A stretch of DNA of 64,000 nucleotides from Slackia sp. ZJ119 (GTDB lineage Bacteria > Actinomycetota > Coriobacteriia > Coriobacteriales > Eggerthellaceae), in NCBI RefSeq assembly GCF_011039175.1, contig NZ_JAAKEN010000001.1:186001-250000 (forward strand), written 5' to 3'. A program made the position numbers and the translations under genes. The notes below the pieces were generated by a model. That model saw nothing but the letters and a program-made list of their open reading frames with translations. It was not told the origin of the DNA and made no database searches. Positions 54,433 through 62,597 of this stretch are shown one piece after another; the first letter of the stretch is position 1; each line of letters opens with the position of its first letter.

Positions 54433-55647
54433 TTGGCGCGAAACGCGAACAGATCGCGGGATTCCCTGTCTTCCCGCTCTCGCCTGTCGCAGGACCGTCT
54501 GTCGTATCGGACGGGCACCTACGACTCCGAGGATGTTCCGGAATTCACGAGCGCCTTCCGTTCTGGCGGAAACGCCTCTCGCCGCTCTGTCGAAGGACGG
54601 CCCTACTACGCTTCCGCATCGCGCTCTTCCGACGTTCGCGCCGACGGGCGGCGGTCGCGCTCTTCGTACGGCGTCGCTTCTGACGAGGCCGACTACCGGC
54701 GCCGGGCCTATGGCGCCCTTCCCCTGCAAGACCGTGGCGACGCGTTGCGAGTGCACGCCGAGGCGTACCAGCCCATGGGGTCGCATTCCTATGCGCGGAC
54801 GTCGTCGGTGTACCGCCCGCCTAAGGGCAGCAGCCTGACCGACGGGTTTGGCGAGCGTCGGAGCACGCGGGGCTCGGCTTCGGCGGCGGGCCGCTGGGAA
54901 GACGAGTTCGACGAGCAGGCGACGGGGCGCAGCGGCGCCGAGCGGAGTCGCAGGGCCGGCCAGGGCCGCGAGCACGCTGATTCTCGAGGCCGCGGATCGC
55001 ACCGCAAAATGGACGAGCGCGAGAAGCGCCGTCGCGCCCGGGCGAAGGCCAAGGCCGAAAAGAAGTACGAGCGCCAATTCGGCGGATCGTCGGCGCCGGC
55101 GGCGGACGCCGGTCCGCGGGCTGCCGTGTACAAGGGGTCCATGGGGTCGAAGCATCGCCAGGCGGCCCGCATGCAGCAGGGCAAGGTCTTCCAGGCGTCG
55201 CCTTTGGGGACGGTCGTCGGCGGCATCAGCGGCTTGTTCTCGACGGCGGCCGGGGCGTTTAGGCGGTGGCACACGCTGAAAAAGACGACGTGCGTGCTGC
55301 TCATCGTGGTTGCGACCTGCGTGTTTCTCTATTCGCCGGCCCAGCAGTACTACAAGACGCTGCGCACGAACGACCAGCTGCGGGCCGAATACGCCGCGCT
55401 TGAAGCCCGCAATTCGGCCTTGGGGCGCGATGTGGCGGCGCTGCAGACCGACGAAGGCATCAAGGCGCGGGCGCACGACCAGCTAGGCTGGGTGGATGCC
55501 GGCGAGCAGACCGCCAACGTGCATGGGCTGGACATCGCCTACGACCGCAGCGAATCCATCCGCGCGAACATCCCCGCCGGCAGCGTGGAAGCGCCCGACA
55601 CCGCCTGGTACACGCCCGTCTTGGATGCCGTGTTCGGCGTCGAATAG
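54433..55647 (+). CDS. FtsB/DivIC-like septum formation initiator with long disordered N-terminus
   Basis: A 404-aa single-pass membrane protein. TTG 54433 (MARNAN) is the likely start, with GAAAGG upstream. The first 275 residues are Arg/Ser/Gly-rich and disordered. Then come a membrane helix (TTCVLLIVVATCVFLYSPAQ), a coiled coil (LRTNDQLRAEYAALEARNSA) and the DivIC end (GIKARAHDQLGWVDAGE). FtsB/DivIC forms the FtsQLB divisome complex. The usual length is 100-200 aa, so the cytosolic tail is exceptional. A Ppx/GppA gene follows, the same order as in many actinobacteria, without the DUF501 gene often found between them. Confidence 0.88.
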   Translation: MARNANRSRDSLSSRSRLSQDRLSYRTGTYDSEDVPEFTSAFRSGGNASRRSVEGRPYYASASRSSDVRADGRRSRSSYGVASDEADYRRRAYGALPLQDRGDALRVHAEAYQPMGSHSYARTSSVYRPPKGSSLTDGFGERRSTRGSASAAGRWEDEFDEQATGRSGAERSRRAGQGREHADSRGRGSHRKMDEREKRRRARAKAKAEKKYERQFGGSSAPAADAGPRAAVYKGSMGSKHRQAARMQQGKVFQASPLGTVVGGISGLFSTAAGAFRRWHTLKKTTCVLLIVVATCVFLYSPAQQYYKTLRTNDQLRAEYAALEARNSALGRDVAALQTDEGIKARAHDQLGWVDAGEQTANVHGLDIAYDRSESIRANIPAGSVEAPDTAWYTPVLDAVFGVE

Positions 55648-55692
55648 GCGCGTTGCCTGGGGAAACGCCGATGGGGTTCAACCTGTCTGCGT

Positions 55693-55719
55693 AAATGCTG
55701 ATGTAGTTAGTCAGCATTT
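55693..55719. repeat. Perfect inverted repeat upstream of the Ppx/GppA gene
   Basis: AAATGCTGA (55693-55701), 9 bases, TCAGCATTT (55711-55719). It lies 130 bp before the Ppx/GppA start and 46 bp after the FtsB-like stop, in an otherwise GC-rich gap. It could be an operator or a weak terminator stem. Confidence 0.5.
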
Positions 55720-55849
55720 CCTCAAGGCTTCGCACGCCGCTTGGCTGCCGGCGGGTGCCGCTCGCCCGCGCAAGGCAACGGCGCGTCAGCGGTTTGCGGC
55801 TTGGGCGCGGCCGGCCGGCATACGTGCTCCGAAAAGAAAGGGACTTGCC

Positions 55850-56860
55850 ATGACCGTGAATCCTGCTTCTGCCGCAAGCGCTTCTGCGCTTTCCGACGAG
55901 GCTTCCCGCCCGACGTATCGGGCCGGGCGCTATGCCGCCATCGACATCGGCACCGTGACCTGCCGCATGCTCGTGGCCGACGTGTCGGCCGACGGGTCCA
56001 TCCGCGAGCTCGACCGCGAATACGAGATCACGAACCTCGGCGAGGGGGTCGATGCGAGCGGCGTTTTGCTCGACGCGGCCATGGAGCGCGTTGCGACGGC
56101 GGTGCGCGGCTTCCAGTCCGTGCGCGAAGGCTTCGAAGACCCGGCCCGTGGGCCCATCAAGGTGACGACGATGGCGACGTCGGCCTCGCGCGACGCGGCG
56201 AACGCGGCCGATTTCGAGCGCTTGCTGGCAAAAGAGGGGATCGAGCTGTCGGTCATCGAAGGGGCGAAGGAGGCGTCGCTTTCCTTTCGCGGCGTGACGA
56301 GCGACTTTGGCGACGAGTGCCTCATGGTCGTCGACATCGGCGGGGGCTCGACCGAGATCGTCGGCGGCTTCGGCGGTTCGGAGCCTGCGTTCGCGCATTC
56401 GTTCAACATCGGATGCCGGCGCGTGACGGAGAAGTTTTTGCATGCCGACCCGCCCGACCCGGCAGAGACGGCGGCCGCCCGGGCGTGGATTCGCGGCGAG
56501 ATGAAGCCGTTCTTCGACGAGATCGCCCGGCTGCCGATGGATGTCCGGCGCTTGGTGGCCGTTGCCGGCACGGCGACGACGGTCGTGTCGGTGGCCGAGG
56601 CCATGGAGCGCTACGACACGAAGCGCGTGCATCGCTACGTGGTGACGCGCCAGGTGCTCGACGAGGTGTACGAGCGCTTTTCGGCCGTGCCGCAAGAACG
56701 TCGCGCGAAGATCGTCGGGCTTGATCCGGGCCGTGCGCCGGTCATCGTCGCCGGCATGGTCATTCTGCAAGAAGTGCTCGACCTGGCAGGGTTCGACTCG
56801 TTCACCGTGAGCGAGTCCGACATTCTGCACGGCATCGTTTTGGAGGCCGCCCAACAATGA
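55850..56860 (+). CDS. Ppx/GppA exopolyphosphatase family protein
   Basis: A 336-aa actin-fold phosphatase. ATG 55850 has AAAGGGACTTG upstream. Signatures: AAIDIGTVTCRMLVADV (phosphate 1, here GTVT for the usual GTNS), VTTMATSASRDAANA, IEGAKEASLSFRGV (Ppx loop with the EGxxEA Glu), VVDIGGGSTEIVGG (phosphate 2), and AVAGTATTV near the end. It degrades polyphosphate or pppGpp; single-domain short forms like this are usual in actinobacteria. It may connect functionally with the alarmone synthetase at 10643. Confidence 0.92.
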   Translation: MTVNPASAASASALSDEASRPTYRAGRYAAIDIGTVTCRMLVADVSADGSIRELDREYEITNLGEGVDASGVLLDAAMERVATAVRGFQSVREGFEDPARGPIKVTTMATSASRDAANAADFERLLAKEGIELSVIEGAKEASLSFRGVTSDFGDECLMVVDIGGGSTEIVGGFGGSEPAFAHSFNIGCRRVTEKFLHADPPDPAETAAARAWIRGEMKPFFDEIARLPMDVRRLVAVAGTATTVVSVAEAMERYDTKRVHRYVVTRQVLDEVYERFSAVPQERRAKIVGLDPGRAPVIVAGMVILQEVLDLAGFDSFTVSESDILHGIVLEAAQQ

Positions 56861-56916
56861 CCGTTTGGGCCTGGGCGGGGAAGTCTGCTATCATAGCAGG
56901 TGCCAGGGGCCTTTGT

Positions 56917-57001
56917 GGGAGCGTGGCGGAATTGGCAGACGCAGCGGACTTAAAATCCGCCGACCTTGGTCTTGTGGGTTCGAGTCCCACCGCTCCTACC
57001 A
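56917..57001 (+). tRNA. tRNA-Leu (anticodon UAA), CCA encoded
   Basis: An 85-nt class II tRNA. Acceptor GGGAGCG pairs with CGCTCCT (first pair G-U), then ACCA. The D arm TGGCGGAATTGGCAGACGC is typical of tRNA-Leu, anticodon loop CTTAAAA gives UAA, followed by a long variable arm and the T arm GTGGG-TTCGAGT-CCCAC. Confidence 0.96.
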
Positions 57002-57059
57002 GCACGGGCGTTGTGGATCTGGCATGTCTGCGTCCCTTGGGAATTACCTCAGCATATCT

Positions 57060-57087
57060 TTAACAATTCATAGCAAAGTGTTATAAT
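57060..57087 (+). promoter_or_regulatory. Promoter and possible autoregulatory site of the toxin-antitoxin pair
   Basis: TTAACA (57060-57065), 16 bp, TATAAT (57082-57087), 29 bp before the antitoxin start. AACAATT...AATTTGTT flanks the -10 as an interrupted inverted repeat, a likely binding site for the antitoxin. The stretch is far more AT-rich than its surroundings. Confidence 0.6.
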
Positions 57088-57115
57088 TTGTTAAAAACTG
57101 TTGTGAGGATTTGCT

Positions 57116-57361
57116 ATGATGAAACAAGTGGCCACCCGAGTCGACGAAGCTGTTTACGAAGCTTTCAAAGGAACGTCGGCTTCTTTAGGAACGACGCCCT
57201 CTGATGCGCTGCGCATGTTCATCTATGCGTTTGTTGAGCATCGCGGATTTCCTTACCGCGTGACCACGGCGCAGCCCATGATCGAGTCCTTCAGCACCGA
57301 AGAAGATGCCACCGAATTTGCCACTGATCTATCTTTGGAGACGTTGCATGCAACGCGGTGA
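57116..57361 (+). CDS. RelB/DinJ-family antitoxin
   Basis: An 81-aa protein. ATG 57116 (or the adjacent ATG 57119) follows GAGGA. Ribbon-helix-helix N-terminus: QVATRVDEAVYEAFKGTSAS then LGTTPSDALRMFIYAFVEH, the RelB/DinJ pattern. The C-terminal half (STEEDATEFATDLSLET) is acidic and would wrap the toxin. It overlaps the toxin gene by 14 bases. Both genes are AT-richer than their neighbours and sit directly behind tRNA-Leu, suggesting horizontal acquisition. Confidence 0.88.
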   Translation: MMKQVATRVDEAVYEAFKGTSASLGTTPSDALRMFIYAFVEHRGFPYRVTTAQPMIESFSTEEDATEFATDLSLETLHATR

Positions 57362-57680
57362 AATATGGACGCTTCAAGACAAAGGCTATGCCTCAAAAGC
57401 AAGGCCGGTAATAGTCATCCAAGGAAACGATGTCCATGGTTTCGATTCGGTCGTTTTATGCCTGTTGACCACATACGATTCTTCCCATATTCCCACTCGG
57501 GTAAGAGTTGAGCCTTGCCGGGAAAACGGCTTGGAAAAAGTCAGTTATGTCATGACTGAAAAAATCGTTACGGTAGATGTAGCGCTCCTTGGCTACCGAA
57601 TCGGCAGTCTTGACAATGAGACAATGAGGGCGGTCTCAGAACAACTGCTAACTGTCCTTGGGCTTAAAGATTGCTGCTGA
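57348..57680 (+). CDS. MazF/PemK-family endoribonuclease toxin
   Basis: A 110-aa toxin, ATG 57348 inside the antitoxin gene. Family motifs: QRGEIWTLQ at the N-terminus, SKARPVIVIQGNDVHGFDSV, LLTTYDS, and TEKIVTVDVALLGYRIG then LDNETMRAVSEQLLTVLGL. MazF enzymes cut mRNA at short sequence motifs, and the family's conserved Arg and Thr/Ser residues appear present (KARPV, CLLTT). Pairing MazF with a RelB/DinJ antitoxin, rather than MazE, is a hybrid arrangement. Confidence 0.88.
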   Translation: MQRGEIWTLQDKGYASKARPVIVIQGNDVHGFDSVVLCLLTTYDSSHIPTRVRVEPCRENGLEKVSYVMTEKIVTVDVALLGYRIGSLDNETMRAVSEQLLTVLGLKDCC

Positions 57681-57831
57681 GCGCCTCGGGGCGTCTCGGC
57701 GGCCTTGCGGCCTTGTCCTGCGCTTTTCTCGATCTTGCCTTGAAAATCGTAACGCTCCCGTGGAAGCAACGCGCGGGGGAAGCGGATGTGATACCATTGA
57801 AACACTGCCGTTTTGCGTCGAGAAGGAGCTC

Positions 57832-58884
57832 ATGGAAACCATCAACGACATCATCGGGGACATTCCTTCCGCATTCACGTTCGACGATTTCCTTACCGCC
57901 TATGCGAAGCGCGTGGGCGATTTGGTCAACGTCTACATTCCGCGCGGCGCCCACCCTGACATGGACCGTTACCTGTACGATCCGCTGAAGGACTACAGCG
58001 AAAACGGCGGCAAGCGCCACCGCCCGCTCATCTGCTTTGCGGCGTGCAAGGCGGTCGGCGGGGACATGGCCCTGGCCACCAGCGCGGCGGCGGCCATCGA
58101 GCATTTCCACACGGCCGCCCTCATCCACGACGACATCGCCGACGAAGGCGAGCTGCGCCGCGGCAAGCCGTGCATGCACCTGACCGAGGGCGTGGGCCTT
58201 GCCATCAACGTCGGCGACCTGGCGCTTTCCACGGTCAACGGCACGGTGGTGGACGACCCGGCGCTGTCCGACGCCACGAAGGTGCGCGTCATTTCCGAGC
58301 TCATCGCCATGACGCGGCGCACCATCGAAGGCCAGGCGCTCGACATCGGCTGGGCCCGCGACGGCCGCTACGACGTGACGCCGGAAGACTACCTGGCCAT
58401 GGCTACCCACAAGACGGCGCACTATTCGGGCGCCACGCCGATGGCCGTCGGCGCCATCATCGGCGGCGGCACCGACGCGCAGGTGGAGGCTCTGCGCACC
58501 TACGGGCTGGCGACCGGGCTCGCCTTCCAGATTCAAGACGATCTGCTGAACCTCGTCGGCATGGAGGAAAGCACGAAAAAGGATTTCCGCAACGACATCA
58601 CCGAAGGCAAGCGCACGCTCGTGGTGGTGCACGCGCTGGCGAACGGCTCTGAGACGCAGCGCTCACGGCTCGTGGAAATCCTGTCCGCCCGCACCAAGGA
58701 TGCGGCGCAGCTGTCCGAAGCGGTCGACATCATGGAAGCGGTCGGCAGCATCGAATATGCACGGGGCTATGCGCAGCAGCTGACCGACGACGCGAAAGCG
58801 CAGCTCGTCGCCGCGCTCGATCCGTCGCCGGCACGCGACGTGCTGCTGTCCATGGCCGATTGGTTCGTTACGAGGTTGCGCTGA
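57832..58884 (+). CDS. Polyprenyl (farnesyl/geranylgeranyl-type) diphosphate synthase
   Basis: A 350-aa all-helical prenyltransferase. ATG 57832 follows AGAAGGAGCTC. GGKRHRPLICFAA, first Asp-rich motif HDDIADEGELRRGKP (DDxxD), AINVGDLAL, and second motif FQIQDDLLNLVG (DDLLN in place of DDLLD). It condenses IPP onto allylic diphosphates for quinone side chains and lipid carriers. Product length cannot be read reliably. A 150-bp gap separates it from the toxin gene; the peptidoglycan-binding protein gene follows 2 bp after the stop, so the two are coupled. Confidence 0.93.
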   Translation: METINDIIGDIPSAFTFDDFLTAYAKRVGDLVNVYIPRGAHPDMDRYLYDPLKDYSENGGKRHRPLICFAACKAVGGDMALATSAAAAIEHFHTAALIHDDIADEGELRRGKPCMHLTEGVGLAINVGDLALSTVNGTVVDDPALSDATKVRVISELIAMTRRTIEGQALDIGWARDGRYDVTPEDYLAMATHKTAHYSGATPMAVGAIIGGGTDAQVEALRTYGLATGLAFQIQDDLLNLVGMEESTKKDFRNDITEGKRTLVVVHALANGSETQRSRLVEILSARTKDAAQLSEAVDIMEAVGSIEYARGYAQQLTDDAKAQLVAALDPSPARDVLLSMADWFVTRLR

Positions 58885-58886
58885 TC

Positions 58887-59783
58887 ATGGAAACCATCAA
58901 ACCAAACGACACCGGCGCCGCCGTCGAGGACGTGCAGCAGCGCCTTTGCACCGTCGGGCTGCTCGACGAATCCGACGTCACCGGCGCCTTCGACGCCGCC
59001 ACCCAGGCCGCCGTGCGTGCCTTCCGCACGCAAAACGGCTTCGAGCCGGGCGAGGAAGTCACCGAGAAGGTGTGGTCGGCGCTCGTGGACGCGAGCTATC
59101 ACCTGGGCGACCGCACGCTGTATCTGCGCATGCCGTATTTCCACGGGCAGGACGTGCTGGATTTGCAGCATGCGCTGGGAGCGCTCGGCTTCGGCTGCGG
59201 CGCACCCGACGGCATCTTCGGCGCCTTCACCGAACTGGCGCTGCGCAAGTTCCAGATGAACCTGGGCCTGCCGTCCGACGGCATTGCGGGCGCCTACACG
59301 TATGCGGCCATCCGCAACCTGCATCATTCGTGGGAAGGGAAGGAAGCCGTGCCGCGGTCGAGCCACCTGGGCTTTGCGCGGGCGGCCGACGTGCTTGAAG
59401 CGAACGCGCTGTGCTTGTTCGGCACGGCGGAATTCACGCGGTCGGTGGCGTCGCGCATGTCGAACCTGGCGCTGGCGACGAACCCGGCGTCCAAGATCAT
59501 GAGCGCCGATTCGCTGCTGGTGGCGCCTGACGCCGACATGCTGCTCGTGCACATCGTGCTGCCGGAAAGCGAAACGGGCGCCGCGGTTCCGCGCGTGACG
59601 TTTGAAGACGAGCAGTCGCTGGCGGTGCGTTTGCGCTCGGCCGTCAATGCGGCCCAGGCCGTGCGCCCCTCGCGCGTCGCGGTGGAGCTTCCGGGCATCA
59701 CGTGGGAAGACGCCGGCGAAGGCCGCAGCGCCCAGCACTACGCCATTTCGCTGCTCGACGCCTTGTGCGCCGCGCTTTCGTAA
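58887..59783 (+). CDS. Peptidoglycan-binding domain protein
   Basis: A 298-aa protein starting at ATG 58887, two bases after the prenyl synthase stop. Two PG_binding_1 domains: GAAVEDVQQRLCTVGLLDES...ATQAAVRAFRTQNGF (residues 8-60) and QDVLDLQHALGALGFGCGAP...LRKFQMNLGLPSDG (about 88-135). The C-terminal 150 residues (beginning VPRSSHLGFARAADVLEANA) lack recognisable catalytic residues and may be a degenerate amidase-like fold. No signal peptide is visible, which is odd for a wall-binding protein. Confidence 0.85.
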   Translation: METIKPNDTGAAVEDVQQRLCTVGLLDESDVTGAFDAATQAAVRAFRTQNGFEPGEEVTEKVWSALVDASYHLGDRTLYLRMPYFHGQDVLDLQHALGALGFGCGAPDGIFGAFTELALRKFQMNLGLPSDGIAGAYTYAAIRNLHHSWEGKEAVPRSSHLGFARAADVLEANALCLFGTAEFTRSVASRMSNLALATNPASKIMSADSLLVAPDADMLLVHIVLPESETGAAVPRVTFEDEQSLAVRLRSAVNAAQAVRPSRVAVELPGITWEDAGEGRSAQHYAISLLDALCAALS

Positions 59784-59803
59784 GAGGCTTTCGAAAACAA
59801 TCC

Positions 59804-59845
59804 GACAGCGCCCCGGTGCCGATTGCGCGGCGCCGGGGCGCTGTC
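59804..59845 (+). terminator. Strong hairpin after the peptidoglycan-binding protein gene
   Basis: A perfect 13-bp stem GACAGCGCCCCGG (59804-59816) / CCGGGGCGCTGTC (59833-59845), 21 bp after the stop. No T tract. Confidence 0.65.
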
Positions 59846-59980
59846 GTGCGCGTGCGCGGCCGGCGGCAAATCCTAAAGGATAGATAAAGGATAGATAAAG
59901 GTTTGGCGTCGGAATGGAGAAGTGCGTTAGGATGAGGTTGCTTGAGAAACCGCATTGTTGCCTATAGAAAGAAGGCCCTT

Positions 59981-60436
59981 ATGGCAGATTTCGACACCAC
60001 TGATTTTGGGACGTCCGTCCCGCCCACGCCGGCGACTCCGACCGCCGCGCCCGCTTCTGAACCGGCGCCTTCGCCTTATGGCGCAGCCGCCGACCAGGCG
60101 CAGCCCTATGCCGCGCCTGCCGCTTCGGCCTATGCCGCGCCGCAGCCCCCGGCGCAGCCGACGTACGGCTCTCCCGTGCCGGCGCCGCTTGCGCAGCTGA
60201 CCGGCGGCATGAAGTTCGGCTGGTGCGCCGTCGGCTTCCTTTTGGGCCTGACGGGCATCCTGCTTGCCTGGCTGGTCAACGCTGACAAGGCTCCGCAGGT
60301 CAAAAGCGACGCCATCAAGTTCTCGGTCATCGGCCTGGTGGTCCAGATCGGCATCTGCATCTTGTTCTGCCTGATCTTCGGCGGCATGCTGGCTGTGGCC
60401 GCGACAGGCATGGCCAGCATGGCGGGATACTACTAA
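59981..60436 (+). CDS. Small membrane protein with Pro/Ala-rich N-terminus
   Basis: A 151-aa protein. ATG 59981 has AGAAGG upstream. The first 80 residues are Pro/Ala/Tyr-rich and disordered ([20 protein letters not shown]). Two hydrophobic helices follow ([40 protein letters not shown]) separated by [14 protein letters not shown]. The layout recalls DUF4190/TM2-type small membrane proteins, but no firm family was assigned. It is flanked by hairpins on both sides, so it is probably monocistronic. Confidence 0.75.
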   Translation: MADFDTTDFGTSVPPTPATPTAAPASEPAPSPYGAAADQAQPYAAPAASAYAAPQPPAQPTYGSPVPAPLAQLTGGMKFGWCAVGFLLGLTGILLAWLVNADKAPQVKSDAIKFSVIGLVVQIGICILFCLIFGGMLAVAATGMASMAGYY

Positions 60437-60491
60437 GCCGACGGCCGCTTCGCTTTCGCGCCGGTCCCTTCGAGGGCAAAACCGGAATTTT

Positions 60492-60515
60492 AAGGGCTCC
60501 TGCGGGAGCCCTTTT
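60492..60515 (+). terminator. Intrinsic terminator
   Basis: AAGGGCTCC-TGCG-GGAGCCCTT followed by TTT ends the small membrane-protein transcript, 55 bp after its stop. The stem is 9 bp with a tight 4-base loop. Confidence 0.9.
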
Positions 60516-60599
60516 CTGCGCGTCTGCGGCCAGTGGTACAATAGAGAGATTCGACGCAATATGCGATTGCAGCGTGACGAGACCGGAGAAGGAGACAAC

Positions 60600-61898
60600 A
60601 TGGCGCGACCCATGACCATGGCGGAGAAAATACTCGCCGCCCATGCCGGCCTTGACGACGTTGAGCCGGGGCAGCTGATCGAATGCGATCTTGACCTGGT
60701 GCTGGCCAACGACGTCACGGCCCCCATTGCTATCAAGGAATTCAACAAGATCGGGGTGGAGCGCGTGTTCGACCCTGAAAAAATCGCGCTGGTGCCCGAC
60801 CATTACGTGCCGAACAAAGACATCAAAAGCGCCGAACAGGCGAAAATCGTGCGCGATTTCGCCCGGGCGCAGGGCATTTCGCACTACTACGAAGTGGGCT
60901 GCATGGGCGTCGAGCATGCGCTGCTGCCCGAGCAGGGCGTCGTGGGCGCGGGCGACCTGGTCATCGGCGCCGACAGCCACACGTGCACCTATGGGGCGCT
61001 CGGCGCGTTCACCACGGGCGTGGGATCGACCGACGCGGGCGTGGGCATGGCCACCGGCAAGGCGTGGTTCAAGGTGCCCGAGTCGCTGCTGTTCAAGATC
61101 GACGGCGAGCTTGCCCCCGGCGTGACCGGCAAGGACGTCATTTTGCACATCATCGGGCTTATCGGCGTGGACGGCGCGTTGTATCAGGCCATGGAGTTCA
61201 CGGGCAGCGCCATTGCGAACATGGGCATGGACGAGCGCATGTCCATTTCCAACATGGCCATCGAAGCGGGCGGCAAGGCGGGCCTCATCCCCGTCGACGA
61301 CGTGACCCGCGCCTATCTGGACGGCCGCACCGAGCGTCCCTACGCCGAATACCATTCCGATCCGGACGCCGTCTATGCGAAGGTGTACGAGATCGACGCC
61401 GCCGACATCCAGCCGACGGTGGCCTTCCCGCACCTGCCGTCGAACACGCGCCCGGCCGCCGAGGCCCACGACGTGGCCATCGACCAGGCCGTCATCGGCA
61501 GCTGCACGAACGGCCGCATCACCGACATGCGCCAGGCGGCAGACGTGCTGCGCGGGCGCAAGGTGGCCGATTCCGTGCGCTGCATCGTCATTCCGGCCAC
61601 GCAGCTCGTGTATCGCCAGTGCATGGAAGAGGGCCTGATGGAAGTGTTCCTCGACGCGAACTGCGCCGTGTCCACGCCCACCTGCGGTCCGTGCCTGGGC
61701 GGCTACATGGGCATTCTGGCTGCCGGCGAGCGTGCCATCGCCACGACGAACCGCAACTTCGTCGGGCGCATGGGCGACCCCACGTCAGAAGTGTATCTGG
61801 CGTCTCCCGCCGTCGCTGCGGCCAGCGCCGTGCTCGGCCACATCGGCACGCCGGACGATTTGGAACCCGTCGCGGCCGGCGCCGCCGACGCCGAATAG
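60600..61898 (+). CDS. leuC: 3-isopropylmalate dehydratase large subunit
   Basis: A 432-aa aconitase-family subunit. ATG 60600 has AGAAGGAGAC upstream. It isomerises 2- to 3-isopropylmalate in leucine synthesis using a [4Fe-4S] cluster. Motifs: [17 protein letters not shown] (first cluster Cys), [17 protein letters not shown] and [10 protein letters not shown] (the CxxC pair). The length matches the shorter archaeal/clostridial LeuC type (about 420 aa) that pairs with a short LeuD, as found here. Homoaconitase activity cannot be excluded. leuD follows 9 bp after the stop. Confidence 0.95.
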   Translation: MARPMTMAEKILAAHAGLDDVEPGQLIECDLDLVLANDVTAPIAIKEFNKIGVERVFDPEKIALVPDHYVPNKDIKSAEQAKIVRDFARAQGISHYYEVGCMGVEHALLPEQGVVGAGDLVIGADSHTCTYGALGAFTTGVGSTDAGVGMATGKAWFKVPESLLFKIDGELAPGVTGKDVILHIIGLIGVDGALYQAMEFTGSAIANMGMDERMSISNMAIEAGGKAGLIPVDDVTRAYLDGRTERPYAEYHSDPDAVYAKVYEIDAADIQPTVAFPHLPSNTRPAAEAHDVAIDQAVIGSCTNGRITDMRQAADVLRGRKVADSVRCIVIPATQLVYRQCMEEGLMEVFLDANCAVSTPTCGPCLGGYMGILAAGERAIATTNRNFVGRMGDPTSEVYLASPAVAAASAVLGHIGTPDDLEPVAAGAADAE

Positions 61899-61907
61899 GA
61901 GGACCTC

Positions 61908-62399
61908 ATGGAATTCAAAGGCACTGCCCATCGCTACGGGCGCGACATCGACACCGACGTCATCATCCCGGCGCGTTACTTGAACACGTCCGACCCTGCC
62001 GAGCTGGCGAAACACTGCCTGGAGGACTTGGACGTCACGTTCATCGAGCGCGTGGCGCCCGGCGACATCATCGTGGCGGAGGAAAACTTCGGCTGCGGCA
62101 GCTCGCGCGAGCATGCGCCCATCGCCATCAAGGCCGCCGGCGTGCCGGTGGTCATCGCGAAGAGCTTCGCACGCATCTTCTACCGCAACTCCATCAACAC
62201 GGGGCTTGCTATCATGGAATGCCCCGAAGCGGTCGACGCCATCAGCCAGGGCGACGTGGTGAGCGTGGACGCCGACGCCGGCGTCATCGTGGACGAAACG
62301 ACGGGCCAGACGTTTCAGGCCCAGCCGTTCCCGCCGTTCATCCGCGAGATCATCGAAGCGGGCGGCCTGATCAACCGCACGAAGGAGCGCATGGCGTAA
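61908..62399 (+). CDS. leuD: 3-isopropylmalate dehydratase small subunit
   Basis: A 163-aa swivelling domain. ATG 61908 follows GGAGGACCTC. YGRDIDTDVIIPARYLNTSD, ENFGCGSSREHAPIAIKAAG and FARIFYRNSINTGL are the family signatures; GCGSSREHAP carries the substrate-binding residues. With LeuC it forms the active dehydratase. leuA and leuB are not in the window. Confidence 0.96.
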   Translation: MEFKGTAHRYGRDIDTDVIIPARYLNTSDPAELAKHCLEDLDVTFIERVAPGDIIVAEENFGCGSSREHAPIAIKAAGVPVVIAKSFARIFYRNSINTGLAIMECPEAVDAISQGDVVSVDADAGVIVDETTGQTFQAQPFPPFIREIIEAGGLINRTKERMA

Positions 62400-62478
62400 C
62401 GGCGCGGCACGCATGCGGCGAGGCAAAGCCGAGGGGCGAAGCCGAGCGAATTTCGCCGCGAGAAGAGCTGTTTGGGGA

Positions 62479-62506
62479 AGCGGTCGTCTGCGGGCGGCCG
62501 CTTTTT
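62479..62506 (+). terminator. Terminator after leuCD
   Basis: AGCGGTCG (62479-62486) pairs with CGGCCGCT (62495-62502, one G-U), followed by five T residues; 80 bp after the leuD stop, between convergent genes. Confidence 0.75.
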
Positions 62507-62597
62507 CTGTGTTGGAAGGTCAACGTTTCGGCAGGGCCGGCGCGGCTTTTCGCGCCTTTTGTCTGCCGCGCCGGCTCGTCTGCGCGGGCTGGCGGAA

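Noticed and set aside
57002-57700. Integrated element with attachment site at tRNA-Leu
   Set aside because: The toxin-antitoxin pair sits there, but no integrase and no direct repeat of the tRNA 3' end could be found after it.
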